A stretch of DNA of 64,000 nucleotides from Austropuccinia psidii (GCA_023105745.1 JALGQZ010000007.1:1132592-1196591); one strand, 5' to 3'. Positions 1 to 10,751 are shown, counted from the stretch's first letter. Notes: a model not told the origin generated them from the sequence alone. Numbers and translations are program-made.

Positions 1-420
1 CGCAAAAGTGCGCAAATGCGCAAATTTGGCAACATGCATAATTAAGCATATTTTGATGAAAAATGATGAAAATAAGCTATTTTGAAGTTTTGAGGTTTGA
101 TATGGCCATTTGTGCCAAAGTGCATAAACTCATGAAATTGGCCAATTGGGCCATTTGAAGCAGTTTCTTTTCTTTTTGATCTTGATTTCTTCTTGAATGT
201 ATTGCTTCTTATCCCCTCCTTGACTGGTCAATTTCCATAAATGCCTTGCTGATTGGGTTTTGGCTTTCAATTTTGATCTTAAGGAATGAGTTTAAGGCTG
301 ACTTGAAGAGGCTTTGATGAGGGTTATCTGTAGCTGGTCTTTACCATTACTAGTGTTTTTCTCTTTGATCATTGAATGAATTGACTCAAAAAAATGATGT
401 GGGAGTGATGACTACTGCTT

Positions 421-535
421 TTGAAATAAGAAATAAAAATGAAAATAAAAATAGAACATACAAGTAAAAGAAAATGAAATAAAATGAAAATGAAAAAGAA
501 ATGAGAGAAAAAAGGGAGTAAAGAAAGAAATAAGA
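421..535 (-). repeat. Pyrimidine-rich tract (sense strand) in the E 3' region
   Basis: On the plus strand this is almost pure A/G with A runs, so in the sense (minus) strand of E it is a long pyrimidine tract. It lies just 3' of the second 3' cassette. The same tract lies at the same place in D (32838-32945, minus) and C (49683-49770, plus), so it is a conserved part of the family-2 3' noncoding region rather than random low complexity. Its function is unknown. Confidence 0.6.
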
Positions 536-602
536 ACTGCCTGAGGGTTGTACTTCTTGTGGTGAGTTGCTTGATTTTGGCCAAAATGTTCTGAAAGATA
601 AA

Positions 603-726
603 ATCAAGCATTTGATGCTCACAGCGTGGCCAAGGTAATGTTTTACAAGAAGTAGAGCCCTCAGGGATGAATACCAGGAGATGGAACTTACTTTCATAAC
701 TTCCACTTCCCACCAAGCACCATAAA
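603..726 (-). repeat. 3' cassette, distal copy (E)
   Basis: In sense orientation the unit starts TTTATGGTGCTTGG, contains GAAAGTAAGTTCC followed by CTCCTGGTAT, and ends near CTTGGCCACGCTGTGAGCA. A second copy lies about 300 bp upstream in sense (900-1026). D and C carry the same pair. GTAAGT fits a fungal 5' splice site, but no matching acceptor was proved. Confidence 0.7.
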
Positions 727-899
727 TGAAGAGAAATTATGCCATAACATGAATTGTGGTAATGAATGTCTTGAAAGATAATTTATGACATTATTAAAGA
801 AGAAAATAATATAAGAGAAAAGATTGGGCCATATCTTGATGAAAGGTCCAAAATCTTGAGGGTATGATGTTGCAACGCCTTCTGAACCTGTCCAAAGAA

Positions 900-1026
900 T
901 TGACAAGTGCTCACAAAGTGGCCAAGGTGATGCTTACAACAAATTTGGGTAGAATACCACCTTAAAGGGGCATGCCAGGAGAGGAACTTACTTTCATAAA
1001 CTCCAATCCCCACCAAGCACCATAAA
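900..1026 (-). repeat. 3' cassette, proximal copy (E)
   Basis: This unit directly follows the pol stop codon. It shares TTTATGGTGCTTGG, AAAGTAAGTTCCTCTCC and CTTGGCCACTTTGTGAGCAC with the distal copy. The two copies are diverged direct repeats. See 603-726. Confidence 0.7.
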
Positions 1027-1956
1027 TCAAACTCTTGAGGCATTTGGGCCAGGCTTGTCTGGATACAATGTGTGAAGATCCTTGACAAGGTCTGGGGAGC
1101 TGGTAAGGCTGGAAGCTAGCTCCCAAGTTGTTTGTTCTGTGTCTTCATTGAATCCTTTCCACTCCACTAAATACCATAATAAACCTCTCTTGAGTTTTGA
1201 GTCCAGAACCTGAGCCACTTCCCATTCTTCTTGCTCTTCCACTATTACTGGAGGTGGTGGCAATTGGTGTTGATCTGGGATAGTTGATTGCTTCAATGGT
1301 TCTAACAAGGACACATGGAAGACAGGGTGAACTGACTTCCATTGTTGAGGCAACTTGAGGTGATATGCATGGCTGCCAATCTTCTTGAGAACTTCAAAGG
1401 GTCCCAGCCATCTTTCTGAAAGTTTCTTGGTGGGTCTTGTTGTCTTGATGTTCTTGTAAGCTAGCCATATTTTGTCCCCAGGTTGGAAATCAGCTGGAAT
1501 TGCTCTATTTATACCTGCATACTCCTTAAAATGCTTTATTTCTGACTCTAATTCTTCTTTGGCAACTTGCTGTACTGATTGGAGTTTTGATGATAACTTT
1601 CCAGCAGGTGTATCTTGAGAAATGTGAATTGAACCAAAGCTGGGATTTCTTCCATAAATGGTGAAAAATGGTGACTGTTTTGTTGATGAATGTTCTGCAT
1701 TATTATAGGCAAATTCAGCCAGAGGGAGCCAGGTGTGCCAGTCATCTTGATGGTAACTGACATACATCCGAAGATACTGTTCTAGAATCTGATTTACCCT
1801 CTCTGTCTGTCCATATGTTTCAGGGTGAAAGGCAGTTGAAAGATCTCTTGATATCTTGAGCTGCTGACACAATTGAGTCCAAAATGATGAAAAAAATAAT
1901 GAACCTCTATCACTAACAATACTGATTGGAAGACCATGTTTGGAAAAGACATGATT
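1027..1956 (-). pseudogene. E pol, C-terminal part: integrase core end and chromodomain
   Basis: This is the C-terminal third of the E Pol polyprotein. The translated frame holds the integrase SDRGS aspartate motif, the H-P-E-T-Y-G-Q-T-E-R-V catalytic glutamate region, the GPF/Y-type module (RWLGPFEVLKKIG) and a C-terminal chromodomain (EEWEVAQVLDSK, then [10 protein letters not shown]). It ends at a TGA after ASRV. Integrase inserts cDNA, and the chromodomain is known in chromoviruses to steer integration to marked chromatin. The frame is open up to the junction with A at 1956/1957 and in the same frame as the rest of E pol at 12956-15759. The common D of HPETDGQ is Y here. It cannot be expressed as a unit because A interrupts it and upstream stops exist. 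Confidence 0.9.
1952..1956. repeat. Target-site duplication of A, left copy (TGATT)
   Basis: TGATT directly precedes the 5' LTR of A and is repeated at 12956-12960 directly after the 3' LTR. A 5-bp duplication is typical of Ty3/gypsy integration. Confidence 0.93.
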
Positions 1957-2256
1957 TGTGAGCCTGTGAGGTATGTTTAACATACCCATAAGGCCACAAA
2001 TGATTTTATAAACAATTAAATTTGTCTTAAACAGACTTTTTAGTTGAATTTAAAATAAAAAATAATAAAAAATAAGTATAACTTTTTTTTGGATAAACAA
2101 AGTTATAATTATTATGTCATTTTTGGATTCTACACCAAAAATAACCTAGGGTACACCCATAGGGTGTTATACCCAAAAACACTTATTTCTTGTGTTATTA
2201 GAAGATTTAAGAATCTCACAGTACTAATGTAACTTTTCTAACATTTTTTTAAATTG

Positions 2257-2288
2257 TTAAATTTAAGCTTAATTAAGCTTAAATTTAA
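2257..2288. repeat. Perfect 32-bp palindrome in the A LTR
   Basis: The half-site is TTAAATTTAAGCTTAA, followed at once by its exact reverse complement with no spacer. The same palindrome lies at 11066-11097 in the 3' LTR. In K (about 57565) it survives only in part. Confidence 0.9.
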
Positions 2289-3303
2289 AGTTACATAAGG
2301 TTTATGCAACTTTACCAAAATTTTAGTTAAAATTGAGGTGTGGTGTATATTTACTGAATTGGCTAAGGATTTGCCATACAGAATGTAAATCCTGCGTGAG
2401 CTCAATTTAAAAGGGTTTAAGGCCATAGTATGGCTTTAAATAAATAAAAGGGCAAAATCCACGCAAAAAGGTGGGACAAAGGAAAAAGACCAAATAGAGC
2501 TGGGGTACCCAACTTTTTGGATCTGCAAGGATTCAATTAAGGTTGTCCACCTGTATTGGAGGATTTTCAACCTTATTTAAACTTTAAGATTAGACTTTGA
2601 TCCAACCTTAAGGTTTAAACTGGTTTTATCCTAAATTGGACAGGAATTTCAAGCTGCCAAGAGGGTAAATCCCAATAAGCAGGCTTGGAATCAAGGTTTT
2701 AAGAACTGTCAAAGCTTAATCAAGCTTAAAAAGCTTAAATAAGCTTAAAACTTTAAAGTTTCAATCATCAAAACCTTATCAAAACTTAAGGTTTTGTGTG
2801 TATTGCTATTTTACGTGGAAAAATAGTAATAACTTCAAAAATTCATTAAAAATCCAAATCTTAATGGATTTGCTTGAAAATTTCACACAGCTTAGAATTT
2901 AATATTATCAATATATAAATTAAATTTTAAGTATCTTTTATTAATAGGTTTCCTGGGTAATTAGCCTGGAAAATTACTTTTTAATTAAGCTTAAAGAAAA
3001 TTATGATTTCTTTAAAAATTAATTAAAAATTCAGTTTAAGAGATTTCTGCTTGAAACTCTGATTTTATGTTGTTCATTTGATGAACTTTAATATAAATAA
3101 ACTTATTTTATATTAAAACTTAAAATAATTAAACTAAATGAGGATTAAAGTTACTTGGAGTTAAGAATAACACTGGTAACTTTAAATTGGAAGTAAAAAT
3201 AAGTTGCCTTAAGTTAAGAACTTAATTTTTAAGCATGGTTTTTCAGTTTTGACCTGAGCACGCCCTCTACATCCATTATGAATCATGAGAGCTGCTCTGT
3301 AGA

Positions 3304-3312
3304 CATAAAAAG
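3304..3312 (+). promoter_or_regulatory. TATA-like element in the A LTR (tentative)
   Basis: CATAAAAAG lies in the second half of the LTR. It takes the place of the clear TATA boxes in the related B LTR (TATAAAAG, 29144) and I-type LTR (TATAAATAG, 21083). It is the best candidate promoter for the element transcript, but the match is weak. Confidence 0.35.
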
Positions 3313-4098
3313 AGTCTTTTCATCACTGTTTTTGTCCATAATTAATAATCAATCCAATCATATTAGACATTTAAACAGGTAAAGTTTTATTAAATATAAA
3401 ATCTTATTATTAAAAGTAATTCTTAAGTTATTTTTATTCTTTATTTATTAAATTAAAGAATTGAAGTCATAGAATTCAGATTATTGTTGTAATCATCTAT
3501 AATAACTTTTATTATATAAAATTTTCATCTTAAATATCTTTCAAAATCCACAAATTCCTCTCAAAAACTCTTTAATCATAAATTTTAGTATAAAAAGTTG
3601 TTTTATCTTTGATTTTATTGATTTTTGGCGTGTTTTTAACTTATAATCATTATTTAATATAATAACTGTTGTTTTATAACTTGTTGTATTAAATAAATAT
3701 TATAAGTAAGTTTTCTTTAAAGTTCTATATTTTTTTTATCTATCATTAGTTTTTTTATATAGAATTTTATTCTATAAAGAATTATTTCTGCACTGTGTGT
3801 GATTAATTCTTTTTATAAATAATATTTATATTATTTATAAGTGGTTAATATTCTTATTTTCCACGTGTAATTGTCTCATTAAGAGCTTTACACTTCTTAT
3901 TGTTATAACTGTCAGTGACTATAACAATAATAGAATAATTATAATTTATTATAATTATTATATTTTTTTTTATTATTATATTATTATAATAATAATTAAA
4001 TCTATTTTTTTTATATAATTATTTTTAATAATTATATTTAAATTTGTGGTTATAATATTTCACTATATTATATTTTTCTACTGAGGACAGTCATAGTA

Positions 4099-4126
4099 CT
4101 CTTGATATTGTTACTATTATCAAGAG
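4099..4126 (+). other. Hairpin near the 3' end of the A LTR
   Basis: CTCTTGATA at 4099-4107 is the exact reverse complement of TATCAAGAG at 4118-4126, giving a 9-bp stem and a 10-nt loop 20 nt before the LTR end. B (29727-29746) and the I-type LTR (about 21785-21822) have a hairpin at the same place built from different bases. Confidence 0.65.
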
Positions 4127-4146
4127 TTTCATAGACAAACCTTACA

Positions 4147-4165
4147 TTTGGGGGCCTGGCCGTGA
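4147..4165 (+). promoter_or_regulatory. Primer-binding-site-like leader start (A)
   Basis: TTTGGGGGCCTGGCCGTGA directly follows the LTR. The TGG start fits pairing with a tRNA 3' CCA end. B (29766), H (22506) and I (minus strand, 55101 downward) keep TTTGGGGGCC here. The primer tRNA was not identified. Confidence 0.55.
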
Positions 4166-4696
4166 TTTTAAACCAATTTTTGGGACATAAATCATATTCT
4201 AGACCTTATTTTACTGTTTTTTGACGTAAAATTGCCATATTTGTCTTAATATTGGCTTTTTTGGGACTTATCCCTTATAAATAATCTTTATAATATTAAT
4301 AAAGTTATTTTTTCTTAAGAATATTGTTTGAAACAATATACTATTGAGTGACTTGGAATAAATTTCTTTTGTCTAACTAGTGGCTTTTTCACATCACAGA
4401 CTTGAAATTTATTCTTTGAGTTATTCTAGTATAAAGTGAATAATAATATAATTTTGATTAATTAACTTGTTAATTGCATAATTATTATTTCTTTAAAGAA
4501 AATAATAAATCAAATAAAAAATCTTTAAAAATAAAAATCTTTACTAAAAACATTTTTTCTTTTTATCTTAGACATTTTTCTTTATTTTTGACGTAATTTG
4601 CCATAAATTACATAAAAACAACTTTATTCAATAAGTTGAGTTTATAAGTTATTTTTATTATTTGATAAAATAACTTATATTTTTTAATTTCTCTAG

Positions 4697-5642
4697 TGTC
4701 TTCCATCAGAGAAAATTCTTCAGACTCTGAAGCCTCAGAGTCCAGTATTGAAATTCAAACCAGCCCAGCACCAAGGGGTTTAATAACCAAAGAGCCCTTT
4801 AAAGGTCCTGCAGGTGAATTCAATCCACTTTTACTCTAATTTTTATTAAAATTGACGTGAAATGACTCCTACTAGAAGTGGAAGCAACTACTCCATCCAA
4901 TCAAATGGATCTGGACCAGGACATTCCAGCCATAAATCCAAAAGGCAAGAATGTCCTCCCAGAGGAGAGGCACAAATGGAGGATGCCAGAACTTCCACCA
5001 GTTCCCAAAGGTTAGCCAGCACCTTTGAACCTCTTATTGAGAGTCCAGAAGCTGACATAACTGCTATTGCTGTTAGACCTGAACCATTTCCAACAGGCAA
5101 CTGTGGAAATTTATCAATCCCAATGGAAAAACTGGTTCCTGGCGTCAAAACAACAAGAGTGGGAACTCCTTCCAAGTCTTTGGATAGGCACCATGAACTC
5201 TTATCTTCAAGTGAAGAAGTTCATGGGGCCAGAAAAGACAGAAGATCTTCTATTGGGTTGGACACCAATGTCTGTCAAAGGACAAGTCCAACAGATAAAA
5301 GCTTGGTTGAAAAACCAAAGCATGTTATCAGAAGACCAGAAGAAGAAGTTGGCCCAGGGCAAGGACAACAGCCAAGTGGAAGCTCCTCAAGCATCCACCA
5401 GCAAAAATCCGCCTCAACAAGTGCCAAACAAGCCCAAGCAAGCCCCAAAGACCAACCAGAAGGGCAAGCAAAAGGCAAAGGGAAAGGCAAAGCCCAAGTG
5501 GAACAAGCCCTACCCTCAGAATTACAGAATTCCAAAGAAGGAAAAGACAGCCATGGACAATGTGTTCAATATGGCAAGAACTTTGATGGAATTCAAAAAC
5601 AAGGAGGAGGAAAGATTGAACCAATCCTTTCCAAAGAAATAG
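4697..5642 (+). CDS. Element A ORF1: spliced accessory protein overlapping gag
   Basis: I propose a spliced gene with exons 4697-4813, 4876-5010 and 5077-5642, about 272 residues if the start is ATG formed at the first junction. The 4697 acceptor is TTTCTCTAG|TG. Intron 4814-4875 (donor CAG|GTGAAT, acceptor CTACTAG) removes the gag-pol ATG. Intron 5011-5076 (GTTAGC...CTGAC...GTTAG) removes two in-frame stops. All phases agree. The product has an acidic/Ser N-terminus, a central motif [10 protein letters not shown]...LLLGWTPM, a Lys/Pro/Gln-rich basic linker (about residues 165-235) and a C-terminal helix-like motif [22 protein letters not shown] and J keep the same frame, splice phases and motifs. 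It overlaps gag in the +1 frame. The family is unknown to me; the role could be nucleic-acid binding or Gag accessory. The upstream first exon is unresolved. Confidence 0.65.
4814..4875 (+). other. Predicted switch intron of A, containing the gag-pol ATG
   Basis: This 62-bp GT..AG intron ends 14 nt after the start of the gag-pol ATG (4862), so the acceptor lies in the codon for the Arg of Thr-Arg-Ser-Gly. Splicing joins GCA-G to AA-GTG in the ORF1 frame. Homologous introns are at 30192-30254 (B), 54374-54459 (I, minus) and 57171-57252 (J). No transcript was available to confirm it. Confidence 0.6.
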
Positions 5643-8600
5643 ACCCTGTACAGCTTGTAACTTACTTTGAATCTTGTAATAAAGAAATTATGGCAAAATT
5701 TAAAGCATTTGATCATGTCCAACAAAAGCTGGGCAATGAGATAGTACAAGTTAAAGACCAACAAAAGACCATTATTGGCCTTGAAAATGTTAATAAGGAA
5801 AATATTTTGTCTTTGACGCAAATTTGTGAAAGACTTGAGCATAAAGTTACCTTACTCAATCAACCAGATGAGAATTCAATTTCTTTTATAACTGGACAGT
5901 TAAGAGAATTGAAAATACAAGTTCAAAACTTGGAAAATTCAACTGGCCACAATGCAGCTCTTTTTCAAGAACAATTGGAAAAAAGTGATAAAGCAAGACT
6001 TGAATTGAAAGAAGATATTCAATCAAGTATTAATAATATATCACTAAAAAATGAATTGCCAAGGCAATCCACACCATTTCTTGACAGAAATGATCTTAAC
6101 TTGAATAATGATTTACATCATACAATTTCAAGTAATGATGTGGAAACTGCTTGCAATTACAAAGACATTCCAAGATTAGAGGAATGGCCAACCTTCAGTG
6201 GTGAAGGAGAATATAATCATATGGAATTTATGAAAACAATTGATATGTTCAAAGAAGACTTTAACATACCAGATGAATACATAAGTGCCAGATTACACTC
6301 ATTATTTACCAAATCAGCTAAGAAATGGTATTATAAAATGAGACAAGACCATGGAAAACATTCCTGGCCTTGGTGGAAAGAACAAGTTATTTCCAAATGG
6401 GCAAATGATTCCTGGAGATTTAGAATGGAAAATTCTTTTGAGGAAGCCATTTTTAATATTGAGAGGGACAGGCCCATGACTTGGTTTCTTAAACAGAAGG
6501 ACAGATTAACTGCCCTTCATCCTGATATGTCTGAACCAATGGTACATAAAAGGATATTAAGAAAGTGTGGTGGTGACCTAGAGCATGCTATAAGAAGCAG
6601 ATGTATTGAGCCTTGCTCTACAGAAGATTATATCAATGCTATGGAGGATATCACTACTAGAACAAAAATTGGAAGAAATTGGTATAAACCCCCAATAGAC
6701 AACAAGACTAGTGGGAAACCAATTTCAAAACCAAATAAACCACATGACAGACCTCCTTTGAAATGTCATAAATGTGGAAGCACATCTCATTTAGCAAACA
6801 CTTGTCCAAAAAAGACAAGAGTCAATGAGATAAGTGTAGAAAAAGCGGAAGACACAAAAGAAACTAAGGTAGCTTTACATGAAAGTGATTCTGAACCTTC
6901 AGAAGAAGAAGAAACATCAGAAGAACTTAGTATAGAGAATATTAATGTTTCTTTTGAGGTCACTGAGGTACATACTCACTTACCACAGTACAGTGATGAA
7001 TGTATGGATCTCATACATGTGCAAGATGCCAGAATGCAAAAAACCAAACCTGCCAGAGGTAAAGGTTATACAGCTGGGTCATCTTGTATCACTAATATTG
7101 TGATAAATAACACAGAAGCCAAGATACATCTTGACTCAGGTGCTTTTTGCACTTGTGTTGGGAAAGATTATCTTGACAAAATTTATACCAATTGGCAAGA
7201 CAAGTTGATGCCAATTGAAGGTGTAAAATTCAGCAGTGCTAGCCAGAATATGCATCCTTTGGGTATATTTGAAGCTACAATAATATTTCCTCACCCTGCA
7301 GGAAGTATGAGATTGAAAGCTGAATTTGTTGTTATGAATAATTGTACTTCACAACACTTTATACTTGGGAATGATTATCTCAATATCTATGGTATTGATA
7401 TTAATAATTATAAGGACAGATATTTCACTATAGGGGAAAATAAAAGGCAAAAATTTGCTTTTTCTCCAGAAAGAAAAGAAATTACTGTCATTCAACAAGT
7501 AAAAAATGTTAATAAAGAAAAATTTGTGTCAGATCAATTAAGTGAAGCACAAATTGGTCCTGAATTAACACCAGAAATGAAGGAAGAACTTATTGAAATT
7601 TTATTTCAATTTCAAAAAGCCTTTGCTTCTGATGATGAACCACTTGGGGCTATAAAAGGCCATGAAGTGGATATCATGCTTAACGTGGAGAGACCTTATC
7701 CCCCACTATTAAGAAGACCAGCTTACCCAGCTAGTCCTAGGGCTAGAGAAGCATTAGAAAGTCATATTCATGAACTAATGAAACTGGGAGTTCTTAGAAA
7801 AGTTGGACACAATGAGGAAGTAGAAGTCACAACTCCAGTAATCATTACTTGGCATAATGATAAGTCAAGGATGGTTGGGGATTTTAGGGCATTGAACACC
7901 TATACTATTCCAGACAGGTATCCAATCCCTAGAATCCATGAGACTTTGACTCAATTATCCAAAGCAAAGTTTATTACTTCCATGGATGCTCTTAAAGGCT
8001 TCCATCAGAATGTTTTAACACCTCATGCAAGGAAATTATTGAGAATAATAGCTCATTGTGGTATTTATGAATATTTGAGGATGCCTTTTGGTATTAAAAA
8101 TGCACCCTCTCATTATCAAAGAATGATGAATACCATATTCCCACATGAATTATCAGAGGGATGGTTAATCATTTATATTGATGACATTATCATTTGTTCA
8201 GAAACCTGGCAATCACATTTAGAGAGACTTTCATTAGTACTTAAGAAAATTCTACAAGTGAACATGAAAATTTCTCTTAAAAAATGTAATTTTGGGTTTC
8301 ATGAGTTGAAAGCTCTGGGACATGTAGTATCAGGACTAAGCCTTGGTGTTGACAAAAACAAAGTGGCTGCAGTTTTACTGAAACAAATGCCCCAGAACAA
8401 AAAAGAGATGATGTCTTTCTTAGGATTTGCCAGTTATTACAGGCAACACCTTAAAGATTTTGCAATCCATGCCAGATCATTATACAGAATTTGTGATCAA
8501 CAAACTGTTTTTGAAATGACACAGGAGAGAATTCAAGCATATGATAAAATCAAGTATGCCTTGACCAATGCACCATTATTATTGATGCCAGACTGGAAAC

Positions 8601-10630
8601 TTCCTTTTAAGCTGTATATTGATGCATGTGGTGATGGTTTAGGAGCTGCTCTTCATCAAGTTCAAATTGTCAATGACAAACCTTATGAAGGTCCAGTTTG
8701 TTTTATTTCAAGACAAATTAAACCTACTGAGGCAAGATATGGAGCTAGCCAAATGGAGTGCCTTTGCCTTGTTTGGGCTCTGGAAAAACTTCATTATTAT
8801 CTTGATGGTAGTGTGTTTGAAGTAATTACTGATTGTAATGCAGTGAAATCACTTCTTAACATGAAGACTCCAAACAGACACATGTTAAGATGGCAGATTG
8901 CTATACAGGAGTATAGAGGCAACATGACCATAGTACATAAAGCTGGAAATATTCATAAGAATGCTGATGGCTTAAGTAGATGGGCATTACCCAATACACC
9001 TGATAATCCTGCCTATGTTCCTACAAGTGCAGAACCTCAAATCCCAATTGAAGGAATCAATATCACAGATGTTGGAACAGAATTCTTTGAAGAGGTTAGA
9101 GAAAGCTACAGGCAAGATAAGAATTGTCATATTCTTACTGCTCTACTTGACAAAGATTGTAAAGATGTAGCCTTGGCTAATTCTCTGGATGATATTTGGA
9201 AAACATCTTATGATAATGGAAGATTTCATTTGTTTGATGGTATACTATATCATAGATCTAAACACACATGTGTCATGGTCCTATGTAGTAGAATGTTGAT
9301 TAACACAATACTACTAGAATGCCATGATAACAATTATTCTGGACATCTGTCTGAAGACAGAACAATGGAAAGAATTAAGACATGTGCCTGGTGGCCATCT
9401 TGGAGAAAAGATGTCATTGAGTACTGTCATAGTTGTGATAGATGCCAGAAAGCCAATAAAGCTACTGGTAAAAGGTTTGGTTTAATGATCCATATTCAAG
9501 AACCAAGTACCCCATGGGAAGTGGTTCACATGGATTGGGTAACTGCTTTACCACCTGGAGGTGATAAAAGTTACAATGCATGTCTTGTTATTGTGGACAG
9601 ATATAGCAAAACACCAATCTTTTTACCATGTCATAAAGATGACACAGCTATGGATACAGCTCTTCTAATTTGGAACAGAGTCATATCCCATACTGGTCTC
9701 TTTAAAAATATCATTAGTGATAGAGACCCAAAATTCACATCAGCCTTATGGACTAATCTACATAAGCTTTTGGGTACAAAATTATCATTTTCAACAGCCT
9801 ACCATCCACAAACAGATGGACTAGCAGAAAGAATGATTCAAACCCTTGAGGACATGATCAGAAGGTTTTGTGCTTATGGGCTGGAGTTAAAAGATTCTGA
9901 TGGCTTTACCCATGATTGGTGTACTCTTATACCAGCATTGGAATTAGCCTACAAGACCTCCATCCATGCTTCAACAGGCAAGACTCCTGCAATGTTGGAA
10001 AAAGGATGGAACCCCAAACTTCCAGTTGATACTTTGAAAAAAGATTTGGTTGACATTCATCCAACTGCTTCAAGCTTTAAGCTGCTGCTTGATAAAGTGA
10101 GACATCATGCAAATCAAAGCATGAATGATGCCTTTGAATATGCTAAGCAGAAATGGGATAAAAGTCATAAGACACCAGAATTCAAAGTAGGGGACTTAAT
10201 ACTAGTTTCAACCTTGAACTTTAATAATATTAAAGGTCCAAAGAAATTGAAAGATTCCTTTGCAGGACCATTTATTATTAAAGCCCTCCATGGGACAAAT
10301 GCAGTACAAGTAGAACTGTCAGGAGAGTTAGGAAACAAACATCCAACTTTCCCCGTCAGTCTTGTAAAGCATTACACATCAAGTGATAAGGAATTATTTC
10401 CTTTGAGAAATGAAACACCCTTAGAAGTACCCCCACTTGAACCAAGTGAGGAAAAGAAAGTACTGAAAGTCTTAAAAGAAAGAAGACTTAGGGGTAAAAA
10501 TGAAAGAGAATACTTAGTCAGGTACAGAAATCCACAACATGAAGATGAGTGGGTTGAAGAAAGTAAGATACCTGATTCCCAAAAGTTTCTCAGAAGATTC
10601 AGACATGAGAGAAGACCAATTCCTCAATAA
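4862..10630 (+). CDS. Element A gag-pol polyprotein (Ty3/gypsy)
   Basis: This is one uninterrupted frame of 1,922 residues from a true ATG. The order is: a low-complexity Ser/Gln/Lys N-terminus overlapping ORF1 (1-260), a coiled-coil-like region (about 265-400), the retrotransposon Gag domain from about 438 ([13 protein letters not shown]), a CCHC knuckle at about 635 ([14 protein letters not shown]), aspartic protease DSGA at about 758, reverse transcriptase with YIDD at about 1105, RNase H (IDACGDG at about 1253, ITDCNAV at about 1323), the integrase HHCC zinc domain at about 1487 onward, the DDE core (HMDW, SDRDPKF, ERMIQ), and a C-terminal chromodomain-like module ([15 protein letters not shown]). 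There is no frameshift or stop between gag and pol, so Pol must be made as a fusion. All catalytic residues that I could check are present. This element could be autonomous. Confidence 0.95.
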   Translation: MTPTRSGSNYSIQSNGSGPGHSSHKSKRQECPPRGEAQMEDARTSTSSQRLASTFEPLIESPEADITAIAVRPEPFPTGNCGNLSIPMEKLVPGVKTTRVGTPSKSLDRHHELLSSSEEVHGARKDRRSSIGLDTNVCQRTSPTDKSLVEKPKHVIRRPEEEVGPGQGQQPSGSSSSIHQQKSASTSAKQAQASPKDQPEGQAKGKGKGKAQVEQALPSELQNSKEGKDSHGQCVQYGKNFDGIQKQGGGKIEPILSKEIDPVQLVTYFESCNKEIMAKFKAFDHVQQKLGNEIVQVKDQQKTIIGLENVNKENILSLTQICERLEHKVTLLNQPDENSISFITGQLRELKIQVQNLENSTGHNAALFQEQLEKSDKARLELKEDIQSSINNISLKNELPRQSTPFLDRNDLNLNNDLHHTISSNDVETACNYKDIPRLEEWPTFSGEGEYNHMEFMKTIDMFKEDFNIPDEYISARLHSLFTKSAKKWYYKMRQDHGKHSWPWWKEQVISKWANDSWRFRMENSFEEAIFNIERDRPMTWFLKQKDRLTALHPDMSEPMVHKRILRKCGGDLEHAIRSRCIEPCSTEDYINAMEDITTRTKIGRNWYKPPIDNKTSGKPISKPNKPHDRPPLKCHKCGSTSHLANTCPKKTRVNEISVEKAEDTKETKVALHESDSEPSEEEETSEELSIENINVSFEVTEVHTHLPQYSDECMDLIHVQDARMQKTKPARGKGYTAGSSCITNIVINNTEAKIHLDSGAFCTCVGKDYLDKIYTNWQDKLMPIEGVKFSSASQNMHPLGIFEATIIFPHPAGSMRLKAEFVVMNNCTSQHFILGNDYLNIYGIDINNYKDRYFTIGENKRQKFAFSPERKEITVIQQVKNVNKEKFVSDQLSEAQIGPELTPEMKEELIEILFQFQKAFASDDEPLGAIKGHEVDIMLNVERPYPPLLRRPAYPASPRAREALESHIHELMKLGVLRKVGHNEEVEVTTPVIITWHNDKSRMVGDFRALNTYTIPDRYPIPRIHETLTQLSKAKFITSMDALKGFHQNVLTPHARKLLRIIAHCGIYEYLRMPFGIKNAPSHYQRMMNTIFPHELSEGWLIIYIDDIIICSETWQSHLERLSLVLKKILQVNMKISLKKCNFGFHELKALGHVVSGLSLGVDKNKVAAVLLKQMPQNKKEMMSFLGFASYYRQHLKDFAIHARSLYRICDQQTVFEMTQERIQAYDKIKYALTNAPLLLMPDWKLPFKLYIDACGDGLGAALHQVQIVNDKPYEGPVCFISRQIKPTEARYGASQMECLCLVWALEKLHYYLDGSVFEVITDCNAVKSLLNMKTPNRHMLRWQIAIQEYRGNMTIVHKAGNIHKNADGLSRWALPNTPDNPAYVPTSAEPQIPIEGINITDVGTEFFEEVRESYRQDKNCHILTALLDKDCKDVALANSLDDIWKTSYDNGRFHLFDGILYHRSKHTCVMVLCSRMLINTILLECHDNNYSGHLSEDRTMERIKTCAWWPSWRKDVIEYCHSCDRCQKANKATGKRFGLMIHIQEPSTPWEVVHMDWVTALPPGGDKSYNACLVIVDRYSKTPIFLPCHKDDTAMDTALLIWNRVISHTGLFKNIISDRDPKFTSALWTNLHKLLGTKLSFSTAYHPQTDGLAERMIQTLEDMIRRFCAYGLELKDSDGFTHDWCTLIPALELAYKTSIHASTGKTPAMLEKGWNPKLPVDTLKKDLVDIHPTASSFKLLLDKVRHHANQSMNDAFEYAKQKWDKSHKTPEFKVGDLILVSTLNFNNIKGPKKLKDSFAGPFIIKALHGTNAVQVELSGELGNKHPTFPVSLVKHYTSSDKELFPLRNETPLEVPPLEPSEEKKVLKVLKERRLRGKNEREYLVRYRNPQHEDEWVEESKIPDSQKFLRRFRHERRPIPQ
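5011..5076 (+). other. Predicted second intron of A ORF1
   Basis: GTTAGC donor, a CTGAC branch-point-like motif and a GTTAG acceptor make a 66-bp intron. Removing it takes out an in-frame TAG and TAA and gives VPK-DLNHFQQ in frame. B has no stop here and needs no second intron. Confidence 0.55.
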
Positions 10631-10751
10631 AAGTTTGAATTGTGTGCTTTACATACTTGAACAGTATAAGTAGAGAGGTTGGACAGTGGATTATACCCCC
10701 CCCAAATAACTTGGGGGTATACTATAAAAGAAAATTGTGGTACAATTTTTT

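Larger units (their letters stand above)
1..1956 (-). mobile_element. Element E, left part (3' half, decayed family-2 Ty3/gypsy)
   Basis: This is the 3' portion of a minus-strand Ty3/gypsy element. Its 5' portion resumes at 12956 after element A. Integrase residues read continuously across the gap (Ile-Asn-His-Val on the right side, then Phe-Ser-Lys-His-Gly on the left), so E was a single element split by A. The stretch holds the pol C-terminus (1027-1956), two copies of a family-specific 3' cassette and a purine-rich tract. The 3' LTR of E lies beyond the left edge. Bases 1-330 show no gene, only short GCGCAAA repeats at the very start. Confidence 0.85.
1957..4146 (+). repeat. Element A 5' LTR
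   Basis: It begins TGTGAGCCTGTGAGG and ends CAAACCTTACA, with TG..CA termini, and is almost identical to 10766-12955. It contains many AAGCTTAA motifs, a perfect 32-bp palindrome (2257-2288), a weak TATA-like CATAAAAAG near 3304, and a hairpin close to its 3' end (4099-4126). There is no protein gene in it. The solo LTR K (57271-59433) is an older relative. Confidence 0.95.

Noticed and set aside
369..906. Open minus-strand frames of 70-115 codons
   Set aside because: They are Phe/Leu/Ser-rich translations of the pyrimidine tract and 3' cassette of E, with no domain and no conserved frame in C or D.
4888..5842. Minus-strand frames opposite the start of A gag-pol
   Set aside because: They are shadows of the two overlapping plus-strand frames; none is conserved in B.
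4862..10630. Endogenous retrovirus with env
   Set aside because: No third long frame with a signal peptide and transmembrane segment lies between pol and the 3' LTR; ORF1 is at the 5' end and is basic and soluble.
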